Positions 26,916 to 38,093 of a stretch of 64,000 bases of DNA are shown here, piece by piece (positions within the stretch are counted from its first letter, which is position 1; each line of letters begins with the position of its first letter). The position numbers and the translations under genes were made by a program. The notes below the pieces were generated by a model. The model did not search any database and was not told the DNA's origin. It saw only the letters and a program-made list of their open reading frames with translations. The DNA is taken from NCBI RefSeq assembly GCF_001644035.1, contig NZ_LUUG01000128.1:1-64000 (forward strand), in the 5' to 3' direction. Origin of the DNA: Methylomonas methanica (GTDB taxonomy: Bacteria; Pseudomonadota; Gammaproteobacteria; Methylococcales; Methylomonadaceae).

Positions 26916-28100
26916 CTAGTGTTTGAGTTCGGCGATCATTGCATTAGCAACGTCCCTGGCCTGCCGGTCGGCTGCCAGGACATGTTCGAGCGTATCGGCA
27001 CAATCGGCTTTAAATTGGGCCATGCTCCGCTCTATGATGCGCGCAATATCGGTAAAGCGCACCTGCTCGTTCAAAAAGGCTTCCACGGCAATTTCATTGG
27101 CTGCATTCAAAACAGTCGGCATGATACCGCCGGCTTTGATAGCCTCGTAAGCCAATCTCAAACAAGGAAAACGCTGCAAATCGGGCTGTTCGAAATCCAT
27201 GTGTTTGACTTCGAAAATATTCAGCGGTGCGACACCGGAATCAAAGCGTTCCGGCCAAGCCATCGCGTAAGCGATGGGTGTGCGCATGTCGGGATTGCCC
27301 ATTTGCGCCAACACTGAGCCATCGACATAATCGACCATGGAATGAATGATGCTTTGCGGGTGAATCACCACTTGGATCGCATCCGGGTCCATATTGAACA
27401 ACAGACAGGCTTCGATCAGCTCCAGGCCTTTGTTCATCATCGTCGCGGAATCGACCGAAATTTTTCGGCCCATATCCCATTTCGGATGCGCTACCGCTTG
27501 CTCGGGCGTAACGGTATCCAAATCGGCTATCGGCGTTTGCCGAAAAGGACCGCCGGATGCGGTCAACAATATGCGTCTGGCTTGTTTGGCAGTATGCCCG
27601 GTGGTATAACCGGCCGGCATGCATTGAAAAATCGCGTTGTGTTCGCTGTCTATCGGTAGCAGCGTGGCGCCGTTTTCGGCAACCGCTTGCATAAAAATTT
27701 GCCCGGACATGACCAAAGCTTCCTTATTCGCCAATAGCACCGTTTTGCCGGCTTTCGTAGCCGCCAAAGTCGGCAATAAGCCAGCTGCACCGACGATAGC
27801 GGCCATTACCGCGTCGACATTGTCCAGGGTTGCAACCTGGGTCAAAGCCTCCGCACCGGACAATACGTTCATCCCGGCGACCGGCGAACCGGCAATTTTG
27901 TCTTTGAATGCCTGGGCGTTGTCCGGGTTGGCGACTACCGCATATTCGGGGCGATGTGCCAGACATTGTTCGAACAAGGCGTCGATATTCCCGTTGGCGG
28001 TTAATGCCACCACTTTGTATTGATCGGGATGGCGAGCTACGACATCGAGTGTGCTGACACCAATCGAACCGGTGGCGCCAAGGATGCAAATACCTTTCAT
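26916..28100 (-). CDS. dxr: 1-deoxy-D-xylulose 5-phosphate reductoisomerase
   Basis: 394 residues. NADPH site [13 protein letters not shown], catalytic region [11 protein letters not shown], flexible-loop ASGGPFR and [20 protein letters not shown] are all present. Commits DXP to the MEP isoprenoid pathway, giving precursors for undecaprenyl phosphate (uppS, same cluster) and quinones. Overlaps cdsA by 4 bp. Confidence 0.97.
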   Translation of the reverse strand: MKGICILGATGSIGVSTLDVVARHPDQYKVVALTANGNIDALFEQCLAHRPEYAVVANPDNAQAFKDKIAGSPVAGMNVLSGAEALTQVATLDNVDAVMAAIVGAAGLLPTLAATKAGKTVLLANKEALVMSGQIFMQAVAENGATLLPIDSEHNAIFQCMPAGYTTGHTAKQARRILLTASGGPFRQTPIADLDTVTPEQAVAHPKWDMGRKISVDSATMMNKGLELIEACLLFNMDPDAIQVVIHPQSIIHSMVDYVDGSVLAQMGNPDMRTPIAYAMAWPERFDSGVAPLNIFEVKHMDFEQPDLQRFPCLRLAYEAIKAGGIMPTVLNAANEIAVEAFLNEQVRFTDIARIIERSMAQFKADCADTLEHVLAADRQARDVANAMIAELKH

Positions 28101-29002
28101 GCAAATACGCTCCGTCCGATCAAAATGATACCGGCATAAAAGAACGGCGCTGCGGCAATAATGCTATCGACTCTATCCAGAATACCGCCATGCCCCGGCA
28201 GCAATGTGCCGCTATCTTTGACGCCTTTTTTGCGCTTGATCAGGCTAAAAAACAAATCGCCGTATATGGAAATCAACACGGTAAGTATCGACAGGATTGC
28301 CAAATCGATAGTCATCAAGACGGCTAATTCGGGTTGCTCGCCTTGAAAAGCGTCAAAACCGTAATACACCCTCAAACCGATCGAGCAGATTAGCGCGGAT
28401 GCCAATGCACCGTACATGCCCTGCACGGTTTTGCCGGGACTAATTTCCGCTGCTAATTTGTCCTTACCCCATTTTTTACCGGCAAAAAATGCCGAAATAT
28501 CAGCCGCCCAAATCAATATCAAGAAATACAACACCATCCCTGGACCGTAATAGGCTCTTAATTTGCTGAGAAACATCCAGGCAGAAAGCAATACCAACCA
28601 ACCGCTAAAAGTCTTGAGCCGCGACTTAAATTCGATGTTTAACAATTGCGGACCGGCTTTTCTGATCAAAACCATGGTTAATACCCAGAACAGCACCGGA
28701 GCGATCACAAACCATTCCAAAGCGTCCGAATAGTCTTTGATTTCCGGCCATTCCAGCGCCTCGCTCAGCAATTCCAACAAGACCGTCCAATAGGTGACAC
28801 CCAGCATCGGCATGATCAGGAAGGTTACGAAAAGAATTTTCCGAGTAAGCGTATTTACATCGGTCAAGGCCATCCATTCGAAGGCGGCTATCAGCGTAAT
28901 GACGGCGATAAATAAGGAAAAATAAAGGGTTGGCAGTAGCAGGACTGCTGTGACGACCACGGTAGCCAGCACTAGCGCGGTTAAGATGCGTTTTAATAAC
29001 AT
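28097..29002 (-). CDS. cdsA: Phosphatidate cytidylyltransferase
   Basis: 301 residues, about eight TM helices, ending with the CDP-alcohol signature [19 protein letters not shown]. Makes CDP-diacylglycerol for phospholipid synthesis in the inner membrane. Translationally coupled to dxr by a 4-bp overlap; 39 bp after uppS. Confidence 0.96.
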   Translation of the reverse strand: MLLKRILTALVLATVVVTAVLLLPTLYFSLFIAVITLIAAFEWMALTDVNTLTRKILFVTFLIMPMLGVTYWTVLLELLSEALEWPEIKDYSDALEWFVIAPVLFWVLTMVLIRKAGPQLLNIEFKSRLKTFSGWLVLLSAWMFLSKLRAYYGPGMVLYFLILIWAADISAFFAGKKWGKDKLAAEISPGKTVQGMYGALASALICSIGLRVYYGFDAFQGEQPELAVLMTIDLAILSILTVLISIYGDLFFSLIKRKKGVKDSGTLLPGHGGILDRVDSIIAAAPFFYAGIILIGRSVFA

Positions 29003-29041
29003 GTGTGTGGTTTTTTAATTATTATGGTTATAGAAAAATCC

Positions 29042-29806
29042 CTAGAGAACTCTGTTATCGATGACTTGTTCGCCGGTGTGCCCAAAACGCCTTTGCCGGC
29101 CTTTGAAGCTGCCGATAGCTTTTTCCAATGCTTGCTGATCGAAATCCGGCCAAAGCGCATCGGTAAAATAAAATTCCGTATAAGCCAGTTGCCACAACAG
29201 AAAATTACTGATGCGTTCCTCGCCGCCCGAGCGGATAAACAAATCAGGCTCAGGTAACTCAGCGGTGACCAGATATTGATTGATTAGTTGTTCGGAAATA
29301 GCTTGTTCGTCGATCTCGCCCGATTTCACCCCGGCGACGATTTGCCGCAAAGCTTGGGTTATATCCCAACGTCCACCATAGTTGGCAGCGATCAGCAATG
29401 TCAATCCGTCGTTTTGTGCAGTTTGCCCTTCGGCAGTGGCGATTTTTTCCCGCAGTTTTTCCGGAAACGCGCTTTTATCGCCGATGATTTTCAGCCTGAT
29501 GTTGTTTTTATCGAGCTTATCGACCTCAGATTGCAGCGTGTTCATGAACAGTTCCATCAACAAACTCACTTCGTCCTGCGGCCTGCGCCAGTTTTCGCTG
29601 CTAAAAGCGAACAGCGACAGCACTTCGATGTTTTGCTTGGCACAATATTCCACGATCTTCCTGACCGCCTTGACGCCGGCATAGTGCCCCATGATCCTGG
29701 GCATCAAGCGCTTTTGCGCCCAGCGGCCGTTGCCATCCATGATGATGGCAATATGCCGTGGATTGCCGTTATTTATCGCCGGTTTATCGTTGTCAGCAAC
29801 AGTCAT
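29042..29806 (-). CDS. uppS: Undecaprenyl diphosphate synthase (cis-prenyltransferase)
   Basis: 254 residues. IIMDGNGRWAQKR holds the catalytic Asp (D24); LSLFAFSSENWRRP and the C-terminal DLFIRSGGEERISNFLLWQL region bind the diphosphates. Synthesises the C55 lipid carrier for peptidoglycan. Ribosome site GAGGCGAG precedes the ATG; 12 bp after frr. Confidence 0.97.
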   Translation of the reverse strand: MTVADNDKPAINNGNPRHIAIIMDGNGRWAQKRLMPRIMGHYAGVKAVRKIVEYCAKQNIEVLSLFAFSSENWRRPQDEVSLLMELFMNTLQSEVDKLDKNNIRLKIIGDKSAFPEKLREKIATAEGQTAQNDGLTLLIAANYGGRWDITQALRQIVAGVKSGEIDEQAISEQLINQYLVTAELPEPDLFIRSGGEERISNFLLWQLAYTEFYFTDALWPDFDQQALEKAIGSFKGRQRRFGHTGEQVIDNRVL

Positions 29807-29818
29807 CTCGCCTCTCGA

Positions 29819-30376
29819 TTACATGGAAAGCAAATCGGCTTCTTTTTCTTCAAGATGCTTCTCTACTTCCTTGATGTATTGATCGGTGAGCTTTTGGATC
29901 TTTTCTTCGCCCTGCCGCGCGTCGTCCTCGGAAATTAATTTCTCTTTCAACGCATCTTTGATGGCGGCATTGGCGTCGCGGCGAATATTACGAATCGCCA
30001 CCCGGCCTTGTTCCGCTTCGTTTTTTACGATTTTAACCAAATCGCGGCGGCGCTCTTCAGTCAGTGCCGGCAAGGGTAAGCGAATCACCGTGCCTTGCGT
30101 GGCAGGATTTAAACCTAAACCGGAAGACATAATGGCTTTCTCAATAGCCTGGATCATGCTCTTTTCCCAAGGCACGACTTTCAACGTGCGCGCGTCCTCG
30201 ACGGACACGTTGGCAACCTGCGACAACGGCGATTCGTTGCCGTAATACGTCACGCTGATTTGATCCAGCAAACTGGGATGCGCGCGCCCGGTTCTGATTT
30301 TGGTAAATGCTTTTTGCAAGGACTCGATGCTTTTCACCATACGTGATGCGGCATCTTGTTGAATATCGCTGATCAT
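29819..30376 (-). CDS. frr: Ribosome recycling factor
   Basis: 185 residues, full length. Pattern [51 protein letters not shown] and [12 protein letters not shown] are family hallmarks. Splits post-termination ribosomes with EF-G. Starts 4 bp after pyrH. Confidence 0.97.
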   Translation of the reverse strand: MISDIQQDAASRMVKSIESLQKAFTKIRTGRAHPSLLDQISVTYYGNESPLSQVANVSVEDARTLKVVPWEKSMIQAIEKAIMSSGLGLNPATQGTVIRLPLPALTEERRRDLVKIVKNEAEQGRVAIRNIRRDANAAIKDALKEKLISEDDARQGEEKIQKLTDQYIKEVEKHLEEKEADLLSM

Positions 30377-30380
30377 TTTG

Positions 30381-31100
30381 TTAGTTCCTCTCGATTAGGG
30401 AGCCTATATCTTCGCCGCGCATCAAGCGCATAATCGCTCCCGGCTCAAATACATTCATCACCCGCATAGGCAGGTTGTTATCCCGGCACAAGACCAAGGC
30501 GGTAGTATCCATGACATTCAAACGCTGGTCGATGGCTTCGTCATAGGTCAGACGAGGATAGAACACTGCATCCGCGACTTTATTCGGGTCCGCCGAATAA
30601 ACGCCTTTGACTTTGGTCGCCTTAATCATCAACTCGGCGTCTATCTCTATGGCGCGTAAACTGGCGGCGGTATCAGTAGTAAAAAACGGATTACCCGTGC
30701 CGGCAGCGAAAATAGCCACTCTGCCTTTTTCCAAATGCCTGACTGCCCGACGACGGATATAGTCTTCGCACACCTGATTGATTTTCAGGGCAGTCATTAC
30801 CCGAACAGGCTGCCCGAGATACTCCAGTGCATCCTGCATGGCCAAGGCATTAATTACCGTTGCCAACATACCCATTTGATCGCCGGTGACCCGATTCAGA
30901 CCTTCCGATGCTTTCTCACCGCCGCGCAAAATATTGCCGCCACCGATGACCAAGCCGACCTGGATACCTGCATCGCACAAGTCTTTCACTTCTTGAGCCA
31001 AGCGTTGCACTATATCCGGATCGATACTGCCGCCGCGTTCGCTCGCCAGTGCTTCGCCGCTCAATTTAAGTAAAATTCTCTGACAAATCAATTGACTCAT
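30381..31100 (-). CDS. pyrH: Uridylate kinase
   Basis: 239 residues from the ATG at 31100 ([18 protein letters not shown]), which aligns with known PyrH starts; the frame is open 36 bp further. KLSGEAL and [12 protein letters not shown] bind phosphates, and [13 protein letters not shown] is the nucleotide region. Phosphorylates UMP. A terminator-like hairpin separates it from tsf, so expression may depend on readthrough or its own promoter. Confidence 0.97.
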   Translation of the reverse strand: MSQLICQRILLKLSGEALASERGGSIDPDIVQRLAQEVKDLCDAGIQVGLVIGGGNILRGGEKASEGLNRVTGDQMGMLATVINALAMQDALEYLGQPVRVMTALKINQVCEDYIRRRAVRHLEKGRVAIFAAGTGNPFFTTDTAASLRAIEIDAELMIKATKVKGVYSADPNKVADAVFYPRLTYDEAIDQRLNVMDTTALVLCRDNNLPMRVMNVFEPGAIMRLMRGEDIGSLIERN

Positions 31101-31151
31101 AATCAAATATCCACCGTAAACATGGGTTAAAAGCAACGAACTGATATAAAT

Positions 31152-31172
31152 AAACCCGGCGAACCGGGTTTA
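31152..31172 (-). terminator. Intrinsic terminator/attenuator between tsf and pyrH
   Basis: On the minus strand AAACCCGG TTCG CCGGGTTT is followed by ATTTATAT. Sits 12 bp after tsf. Confidence 0.75.
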
Positions 31173-31183
31173 TTAGGAGGCGT

Positions 31184-32062
31184 TTAGCCTCTAACTTGTG
31201 CCATTACTTCGGCGGCAAAATCTTCTTCTTTTTTCTCGATGCCTTCGCCCACTTCGAAACGAGCAAAACGCACGACAGCATTGCCTTTGGATGTCAGCAA
31301 TTTGCCGACGGTAACGCTGTCGTCCTTGATGAAAGGCTGACCCAACAACGTGACTTCCGCCAGGAATTTATTGATACGACCGCCAATCATTTTTTCAACG
31401 ATCTCGGCAGGCTTACCACTTTCCAATGCTTGTGCAGCAAAAATTTCTTTTTCCTTGGCAATCACATCGGCCGATACTTGGTCGTCCGATACATATTCAG
31501 GTTTAGCCGCGGCAACATGCATCGCCACGTCTTTACCCAATGCGGGATCGTTTTTAGTCAATTCGACGATAACGCCAATTTTACTACCGTGCAGATAAGC
31601 TGCTTGGCCGCCATCGGTGGTGGTGAATTTAACGAAACGGCGCACGGTAATGTTTTCGCCGATTTTAGCAATCAGAGCACGACGGGTGTCGTCTACGCTG
31701 ACACCAGTGCTCAATACCATTGCTTGTAACTCTTCGTCGCTGTTGACATTCGCGCTCAACAAGCTGTTGACGACATCATTAGCAAAACCAATAAAATCAT
31801 CGCCTTTGGCGACGAAATCGGTTTCGCAGTTAACGTCTACCATAACAACGGTTTTAGCATCATCGGAAACCTTCACGCCGATGATTCCTTCCGCCGCGAT
31901 ACGGCCGGATTTTTTATCGGCTTTTGCCAGACCGGCTTTACGCATGTTTTCAATGGCCAGTTCCATGTCGCCATTGGCTTCAACCAGGGCTTTTTTACAC
32001 TCCATCATGCCTGAGCCGGTACGCTCACGCAATTCCTTGACCATCGCCGCACTAATACTCAT
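31184..32062 (-). CDS. tsf: Elongation factor Ts
   Basis: 292 residues from the second of two adjacent ATGs (32062; the first at 32065 adds one Met); GAGG lies 5-8 bp upstream of either. [19 protein letters not shown] is the UBA domain and [16 protein letters not shown] the EF-Tu contact core. Nucleotide exchange factor for EF-Tu, co-transcribed with rpsB. Confidence 0.97.
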   Translation of the reverse strand: MSISAAMVKELRERTGSGMMECKKALVEANGDMELAIENMRKAGLAKADKKSGRIAAEGIIGVKVSDDAKTVVMVDVNCETDFVAKGDDFIGFANDVVNSLLSANVNSDEELQAMVLSTGVSVDDTRRALIAKIGENITVRRFVKFTTTDGGQAAYLHGSKIGVIVELTKNDPALGKDVAMHVAAAKPEYVSDDQVSADVIAKEKEIFAAQALESGKPAEIVEKMIGGRINKFLAEVTLLGQPFIKDDSVTVGKLLTSKGNAVVRFARFEVGEGIEKKEEDFAAEVMAQVRG

Positions 32063-32087
32063 CATTTTTTCCTCAAATTTTATTAAC

Positions 32088-32116
32088 TAAAAAAACGCCT
32101 CACAAAGGAGGCGTTT
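32088..32116 (-). terminator. Attenuator-like hairpin between rpsB and tsf
   Basis: On the minus strand AAACGCCTCC TTTG TGAGGCG is followed by a T-rich run (TTTTTTT). Probably lowers tsf expression relative to rpsB. Confidence 0.75.
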
Positions 32117-32184
32117 AAAAGACAGTCTGTTCTGAATACCAGATTCAGCGGCGCTCAACCGCTTCGGCCGAGCGCGTTTAAAAC

Positions 32185-32928
32185 TTACGCTTCCGTTACG
32201 ACTTCTTCTACAAAATCGTCGGCTTTGGCTGAAGCATCCATACGCAACGCTTTCGCTTCCAGCACGGAGGCTGAAGCACTTTGGCAATACAAAGTCACTG
32301 CGCGGATAGAATCGTCATTACCTGGGATGACGTAATCAATTTTTTCGGGCGAGTTATTGGAGTCAACCACGCCGACCACTGGAATACCTAATTTTTTGGC
32401 TTCCATAATGGCATTTTTCTCATAACCTACGTCCAGAACGAAAATAGCGTCGGGGGTACCGCGCATATCTTTGATACCGCCCAGGCTGCGCTCAAGCTTT
32501 TCCAACTCGCGCTCCATGCCCAAAGCTTCTTTTTTGCTGAAACGTTGGTACAAGGTGCCATCGGCTTTCATCGCTTCCAGTTCTTTCAAACGGTTGATGG
32601 ATTTTTTGATGGTTTTGAAGTTGGTCAACATACCGCCCAACCAACGATGGTTGACGTAGGGCATACCACAACGTTTTGCTTCTTCGGCCACAACTTTACG
32701 CGCCGCTTTTTTAGTACCGACAAACAGAATCGTACCTTTGTTAGCGGTCATTTGGCCTAGATAGTTCATGGCATCGTTAAACAATGGAAGCGTTTGTTCC
32801 AAGTCGATGATATGAATTTTGTTACGAGCTCCGAACAGGTATGAAGCCATTTTCGGGTTCCAGTAACGGGTTTGATGTCCAAAGTGAACACCCGCTTCCA
32901 GCATTTGACGCATTGACACTGCTGCCAT
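32185..32928 (-). CDS. rpsB: 30S ribosomal protein S2
   Basis: 247 residues. [20 protein letters not shown], the [14 protein letters not shown] strand and [19 protein letters not shown] are diagnostic. C-terminus is longer and acidic (FVEEVVTEA). TAGGAGAAGTAA precedes the ATG. Has a ~140-nt leader and a clear promoter, listed separately. Confidence 0.98.
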   Translation of the reverse strand: MAAVSMRQMLEAGVHFGHQTRYWNPKMASYLFGARNKIHIIDLEQTLPLFNDAMNYLGQMTANKGTILFVGTKKAARKVVAEEAKRCGMPYVNHRWLGGMLTNFKTIKKSINRLKELEAMKADGTLYQRFSKKEALGMERELEKLERSLGGIKDMRGTPDAIFVLDVGYEKNAIMEAKKLGIPVVGVVDSNNSPEKIDYVIPGNDDSIRAVTLYCQSASASVLEAKALRMDASAKADDFVEEVVTEA

Positions 32929-33067
32929 TTACTTCTCCTAAAATTGCCGAATAATTCGGCGTTGGGTTACGCCTCCACCCGCCCCGATCAGTGACCGAAA
33001 ATCTAAAATAGACTTTCAGCACCCCACCGACCGTGTCGACAAGTGTGAGTATTAGTTACATAGTGAA
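32929..33067 (-). promoter_or_regulatory. rpsB leader, probable S2 autoregulatory region
   Basis: ~139 nt between the predicted transcription start and the rpsB ATG. Near the gene it reads GGGGCGGGTGGAGGCGTAA, then a perfect GCCGAAT/ATTCGGC stem (32946-32960), then the ribosome site. In gammaproteobacteria S2 represses its own mRNA through a structured leader; this region looks comparable, by inference. Confidence 0.5.
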
Positions 33068-33073
33068 CTTGCC

Positions 33074-33102
33074 TTTATACCATGATTAGAATTTCACAAC
33101 AA
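33074..33102 (-). promoter_or_regulatory. Sigma-70 promoter for rpsB-tsf
   Basis: Minus strand: -35 TTGTTG (33097-33102), 17-bp spacer, -10 TATAAA (33074-33079). Confidence 0.65.
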
Positions 33103-33209
33103 CTTCAAGTCTGATAGACTCCTATCGGCGTTTGCCTGAGAGAGCATCTTGATTACACAGCAAAAACGGGCTCGCACTCGCTTTTATCCCAATAATTAGC
33201 CACCTGCCG

Positions 33210-33974
33210 ATGACTATTACCATAAAAACCGCCGAAGAAATCGACAAGATGCGCGTTGCCGGAAAACTGGCCGCCGAAGTCCTTGAAATGATCGCCCCCC
33301 ACGTCGCTGCCGGCATATCTACCGAAGAACTTGACCAAATCTGTCACGATTACATCGTCGATGTGCAGCAAGCTATTCCCGCACCCTTGAATTATCGCGG
33401 CTTCCCTAAATCGATTTGCACATCCATCAATCAACAGATTTGCCACGGCATTCCCAGCGAGAAAAAACTAAAAAACGGCGACATCGTCAATATCGATATC
33501 ACGGTGATTAAAGACGGTTACCACGGCGACACTAGCAAAATGTTTTGCATCGGCGACGTCAGCCCGCACGCCAAACGCTTGGTCGACATCACCCGCGAAT
33601 GCCTGTTTTTGGGTATAGAGGAAGTCAAACCCGGCGCCCGCCTCGGCGATATAGGCCATGCCATACAGAAGCACGCGGAAAACAATCGTTATTCCATCGT
33701 CAGAGAGTTCTGCGGCCACGGCATAGGCAAAAAATTTCACGAAGATCCGCATGTGATGCATTTCGGCAAACGCGGTGAAGGCGAGACACTCGAGCCCGGC
33801 ATGATTTTTACGATAGAGCCCATGCTCAATCAAGGCAAACGCCATATGAAAATCCTCGCCGACGGATGGACCGCGGTAACCAAGGACCGCAGCCTGTCCG
33901 CGCAATGGGAGCATACGATTTTGGTGACCGACACCGGCTACGAAATTTTGACGCTGAGACAGGAAGAGTTGTGA
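33210..33974 (+). CDS. map: Methionine aminopeptidase, type I
   Basis: 254 residues. Metal ligands lie in NIDITVIKDGYHGDTSKMF, GHGIGKKFHEDPH, MIFTIEPML and SAQWEHTILVT. Removes initiator Met. Divergent from rpsB, the usual arrangement; its stop overlaps the glnD GTG start by 4 bp. Confidence 0.97.
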   Translation: MTITIKTAEEIDKMRVAGKLAAEVLEMIAPHVAAGISTEELDQICHDYIVDVQQAIPAPLNYRGFPKSICTSINQQICHGIPSEKKLKNGDIVNIDITVIKDGYHGDTSKMFCIGDVSPHAKRLVDITRECLFLGIEEVKPGARLGDIGHAIQKHAENNRYSIVREFCGHGIGKKFHEDPHVMHFGKRGEGETLEPGMIFTIEPMLNQGKRHMKILADGWTAVTKDRSLSAQWEHTILVTDTGYEILTLRQEEL

Positions 33975-36616
33975 GCCAGGCGCTGTTCACCGAAAACGAT
34001 TTTCTCGACTGTTTCGCGGGCGACAATCCGGTCGCCAAATTCAAAAATGCGATTAACGAAGAAAATGCGCAGTTAAAAATGCGCTTTAACCCTGACCAGG
34101 CGACCGTCGGCCTGCTGACCGAGAAAGCTCGCTTTATCGACAATCTATTGACCGCCTGCTGGCTGCATTTCCTCGACGCAGCCGCCAGCCGTCACAGCCT
34201 GATCGCGACCGGCGGGTACGGCAGAGGCGAATTGTTTCCTTATTCGGATATCGATATTCTGGTGCTGCTCGGCGCCGCCAACCCGATAGACTATCAACAG
34301 CAAGTATCCGGCTTCTGCAATTTTCTATGGGATATCGGTTTAAAACCGGGACTGAGCACGCGTAGCGTACCAGAGTGCCTAGCTGTTGCTGAGGACGACC
34401 AGACCGTATTTACCAACCTGCTGGAAATGCGCTTGATTACCGGCAACGCCGAACTATTTAGCGATCTAAAACACCAGGTAAATTCCGAAACACTCTGGCC
34501 ATCGGAACAATTTTTTCCAGCCAAAATGGCTGAACAACAAAAGCGCTACAGCAAGTTCCACGACACGGCTTACAACCTGGAACCGAATATCAAGGAAGGT
34601 CCGGGCGGACTCCGCGACCTGCAAGTAATCAGTTGGGTATTCAAACACCACTACAACGCATCCTCTCTCAGAGAGCTGATCAAATACGGTTTTTTACCCA
34701 AGTCGGAATACGACAATCTGATTACGGCTCGCGACATTCTCTGGCGCCTGCGCTTTGCGCTGCACAATCTGACCAGCCGCTGCGAAGACAGATTGGTATT
34801 CGATTACCAACGCGAACTCGCTAGCCAGTTTGGGTACATCGACAGAAACGAACAACCTGACGTCGAGCAGTTCATGCAGTTTTACTTCAAAACTGTCGTG
34901 GACATTGAGCGTCTGAACGAAATGCTGTTGCAACTGCTGAACGAGAGACTGATCAGCAACAAGGAAAGCCTGGCACCTATCCCTATCACCGCCAATTTTT
35001 CATCCATAGACGGCTACCTGGAAGTCAGCAACAAAGATGTTTTTCAAAAACAACCACTGGCTTTGCTGGAAATTTTTTTAATCTTGCAACAATCACCGTC
35101 TTTGAAGGGGATTCGAGCCAGCACCATCCGCTTGATCCGCAAAAATCTGCACCTGATCAATGCCGAGTTCCGCACCAACAAACAGGCTAACCGCCTGTTC
35201 ATGGATATTCTTAGACAACCGCGCGGCATTACCAGCCAGCTCAAGCGGATGAACCGCTACGGCGTACTGGCCGCTTATTTGCCGGATTTCGCCAATATCG
35301 TGGCGCGCATGCAGTACGACCTGTTCCACATCTATACCGTGGACGAACACACTTTGTTTGTTATCCGTAATTTGCGGCGCTTCTCGCTGGCCAAACACAA
35401 CAAGGAATTGCCGTTTTGCAATAATATTTTTCTACTGATCTCAAAACCCGACATTCTCTATATTGCTGCCATGTTTCACGACATAGCTAAAGGCAGAGGC
35501 GGTGATCATTCCACGCTCGGCGAAACCATAGCCAACAACTTTTGCCAGCAGCACGACCTATCCAGCCATGACACCAAGCTGATCACCTGGCTGGTTCGCC
35601 AGCATTTGTTGATGTCGATGACCGCACAACGCAAGGACATCAGCAATCCGGACGTCATCCACACTTTCGCGCTGGAAGTCGGCAGTATTGAGCGGTTGAA
35701 TTATTTATATTTGCTGACAGTGGCGGACATTCGCGCAACGAATCCCAGCTTGTGGAACGCCTGGAAAGACGTATTATTGAAAGACTTGTATATTTCCACC
35801 CACCAAGCCTTGCATCGCGGCCTGCAAAATCCGGTGGCCCGCTCGGAACGGGTACAAGAAAACAAAAAAGAAGCGCGCGACGAGCTTTTGAAACTGGGCA
35901 TATCCAAAACCAATATCACGCAGTCCTGGCAGCATCTCAGCGACGACTATTTTCTGCGCTATTCGGCGGACGAAATCGCCTGGCACACTATTGCCATCGC
36001 TGCCTGCCAGGAAAGCGAACTGCCGTTGGTATTACTGCGCCCGCAAACCCAGCGCGGCAGCGCGGAGATTTTCGTCTACACCCGTAACGAAGCGCAAATT
36101 TTTTCAATTTCGACCGCAACCCTGGACCACCTGGGCTTGACGATTCTGGATGCCAGAATCATCACAACTGCCGATCAGTACGTACTAAACAGCTTTCAAG
36201 TGCTGGAACAATCCGGCGAAGCTATTAACGACTTGTATCGGGAAGTGCATATCTGCACCTCGCTACGTCAAGGCTTGATCGCCAAAAAGGTTAAAGCCTC
36301 AAAGAATATCCACAAGCAATCCCGTCAGGCCCGGCACTTTCCGATTGAAACCAGCATCACCTTTCTGGAAGATCCGTCGCATAAACACACCGTCATCGAA
36401 TTAGTTACCACGGATCGCGCCGGCCTGCTGTCTACCATAGGCAAGGCGTTTACGGAGCTGGACATCCAACTGCACGATGCAAAAATCACCACGATAGGCA
36501 GTCGCGCGGAAGACATGTTCTACATCAGCGACCAGCAGTCAATGCCGATCACCGACGAGGATAAGAAAGCTCAAATACGCACCACGATGTTGCGATATTT
36601 GAGCCTGAAAAGCTAA
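33971..36616 (+). CDS. glnD: Bifunctional PII uridylyltransferase / uridylyl-removing enzyme
   Basis: 881 residues from a GTG at 33971 that overlaps the map stop (GTGA). Nucleotidyltransferase motif GGYGRGELFPYSDIDILVL at 81-99, GlnE-like domain, HD domain with FHDIAKGRGGDHS near 500, and two C-terminal ACT domains (~698-750 and ~804-850) that sense glutamine. Uridylylates PII at low glutamine and removes UMP at high glutamine. The nearby GltB-like gene belongs to the same nitrogen theme but is not in this operon. Confidence 0.97.
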   Translation: MSQALFTENDFLDCFAGDNPVAKFKNAINEENAQLKMRFNPDQATVGLLTEKARFIDNLLTACWLHFLDAAASRHSLIATGGYGRGELFPYSDIDILVLLGAANPIDYQQQVSGFCNFLWDIGLKPGLSTRSVPECLAVAEDDQTVFTNLLEMRLITGNAELFSDLKHQVNSETLWPSEQFFPAKMAEQQKRYSKFHDTAYNLEPNIKEGPGGLRDLQVISWVFKHHYNASSLRELIKYGFLPKSEYDNLITARDILWRLRFALHNLTSRCEDRLVFDYQRELASQFGYIDRNEQPDVEQFMQFYFKTVVDIERLNEMLLQLLNERLISNKESLAPIPITANFSSIDGYLEVSNKDVFQKQPLALLEIFLILQQSPSLKGIRASTIRLIRKNLHLINAEFRTNKQANRLFMDILRQPRGITSQLKRMNRYGVLAAYLPDFANIVARMQYDLFHIYTVDEHTLFVIRNLRRFSLAKHNKELPFCNNIFLLISKPDILYIAAMFHDIAKGRGGDHSTLGETIANNFCQQHDLSSHDTKLITWLVRQHLLMSMTAQRKDISNPDVIHTFALEVGSIERLNYLYLLTVADIRATNPSLWNAWKDVLLKDLYISTHQALHRGLQNPVARSERVQENKKEARDELLKLGISKTNITQSWQHLSDDYFLRYSADEIAWHTIAIAACQESELPLVLLRPQTQRGSAEIFVYTRNEAQIFSISTATLDHLGLTILDARIITTADQYVLNSFQVLEQSGEAINDLYREVHICTSLRQGLIAKKVKASKNIHKQSRQARHFPIETSITFLEDPSHKHTVIELVTTDRAGLLSTIGKAFTELDIQLHDAKITTIGSRAEDMFYISDQQSMPITDEDKKAQIRTTMLRYLSLKS

Positions 36617-36620
36617 AAGT

Positions 36621-37841
36621 TTATCTGACCAGCAAACGTTCGCCGCGCGCCAATTTCGGCAGGCGGCCTTCCAGCCCCATCGCCGCCTTCATTGCTTTAT
36701 TGCGCGCAGGGGTGATGCGTTGAGCCAAACCCAGACCAAGATTTCTTAACAGTTTAATCGGCAAAATGTCGTTACTGAAGGACCGATAAAACACATCCAT
36801 CAAGGTCATCATTTTCAGATTCTCATTGCGGCGCATCGCTTCGTAACGCTGCAACACCGCCAGATCTGCAATGTCTTTGCCGCGTTTACGGGCATCGACC
36901 AGTATTTCCGCCAGCGCCGCAGCATCCAGCAAGCCGATATTGACGCCCTGCCCGGCTAAGGGATTGATCATGTGTGCAGCATCCCCCACCAAAGCAACCC
37001 CTTGTTTAACATAACGCTGAGCATGTTGTCGCTTGAGCGGGAAACTCGCCACACCCAACACTTGCTTCACCTCACCCAGGCAATCGGGGAAAGCCGCTAC
37101 CAGCTCGACCTGCAATTGCTCGTAAGACAAGGCCTGTAAACGCCGGACTTCATCGGGCGATTGATACCAAACAATGGAAGCATAATTGCCTGTCAACGGT
37201 AAAAATGCTTGCGGACCGCTGGACACAAAACGTTGCCAGGTAATGTCCTGCTGTGGATAGGCGGTTTCTATGTAAATCACTAAAGCGTGCTGGTTGTAAT
37301 CCCAACTGGTCACACCCAAGCCTACCGCCTGCCGGACTCGCGACTGACCGCCATCTGCCGCAACCAGCAACTTTGCCTGAAGCACGCGACCGTCCACCAA
37401 AACCAACTCCGATTCCTGACCGTCGTAATTTATCTTGGTGATGGTTTGCGGCATCAGCAATTCGATATTGGCGAAACTTGGCAATTTATCCAGCAAGGCC
37501 AGCTGGGTGATGCGATTTTCGACGATATAGCCCAGCTCGGGATAGCGAATGTCATCACTGTTAAAGGTGGTATCGCCGGCCGTTTCCCAAACCCGCATGC
37601 GCTTGAAGGGGCAATAGCGCCGTGACCTCACACCTTCCCAAGCGCCGACGGCTTCCAGAATGTTTTTCGAGGCGATACTTAAGGCCGAAACCCTTAAATC
37701 ATGCGGCTGTTCGCTGGAAAAAGCTTCTGGAACCTGTGCTTCTATCACAGCTACTTTTAACTCGCTACCGCCCAGGCAACAAGCCACGGCGGCACCCACC
37801 ATCCCCCCGCCGACTATCACCACATCAAATTGTTCTTTCAT
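36621..37841 (-). CDS. ubiF: UbiF/UbiH-family FAD-dependent ubiquinone hydroxylase
   Basis: 406 residues. FAD dinucleotide motif VVIVGGGMVGAAVA, DG motif LVAADGGQSRVRQAVG, and GVALVGDAAHMINPLAGQGV. Positions such as ELGYIVEN, GPQAFLPL and the AGQGVNIG-DAAALAEILV stretch agree best with UbiF, which hydroxylates the ring of the ubiquinone intermediate; UbiH or a broader-specificity UbiM-like enzyme cannot be excluded. Convergent with glnD, 4 bp apart. Confidence 0.85.
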   Translation of the reverse strand: MKEQFDVVIVGGGMVGAAVACCLGGSELKVAVIEAQVPEAFSSEQPHDLRVSALSIASKNILEAVGAWEGVRSRRYCPFKRMRVWETAGDTTFNSDDIRYPELGYIVENRITQLALLDKLPSFANIELLMPQTITKINYDGQESELVLVDGRVLQAKLLVAADGGQSRVRQAVGLGVTSWDYNQHALVIYIETAYPQQDITWQRFVSSGPQAFLPLTGNYASIVWYQSPDEVRRLQALSYEQLQVELVAAFPDCLGEVKQVLGVASFPLKRQHAQRYVKQGVALVGDAAHMINPLAGQGVNIGLLDAAALAEILVDARKRGKDIADLAVLQRYEAMRRNENLKMMTLMDVFYRSFSNDILPIKLLRNLGLGLAQRITPARNKAMKAAMGLEGRLPKLARGERLLVR

Positions 37842-38093
37842 ATTTCTTCACAAAGTTTTAAAACTAAAGGCCAGACGAGAGAACAACGACGCCATCGGCT
37901 TTACGGAATGACAGAGGCGGCGCCACATGGTATGATTACAAAGTTTCGCCAACTGAAATTCCGAAGTTAATTAGGGGTTCTCGCCGCATGGGACGACTCT
38001 AACACGCAGCAGGCAGAAAAACCATAAACGGCACTATCGGTAAGGAAAATACCGGCTAGCGCATTTAATCAGTAAGAGAGGATCTGGATAGCA

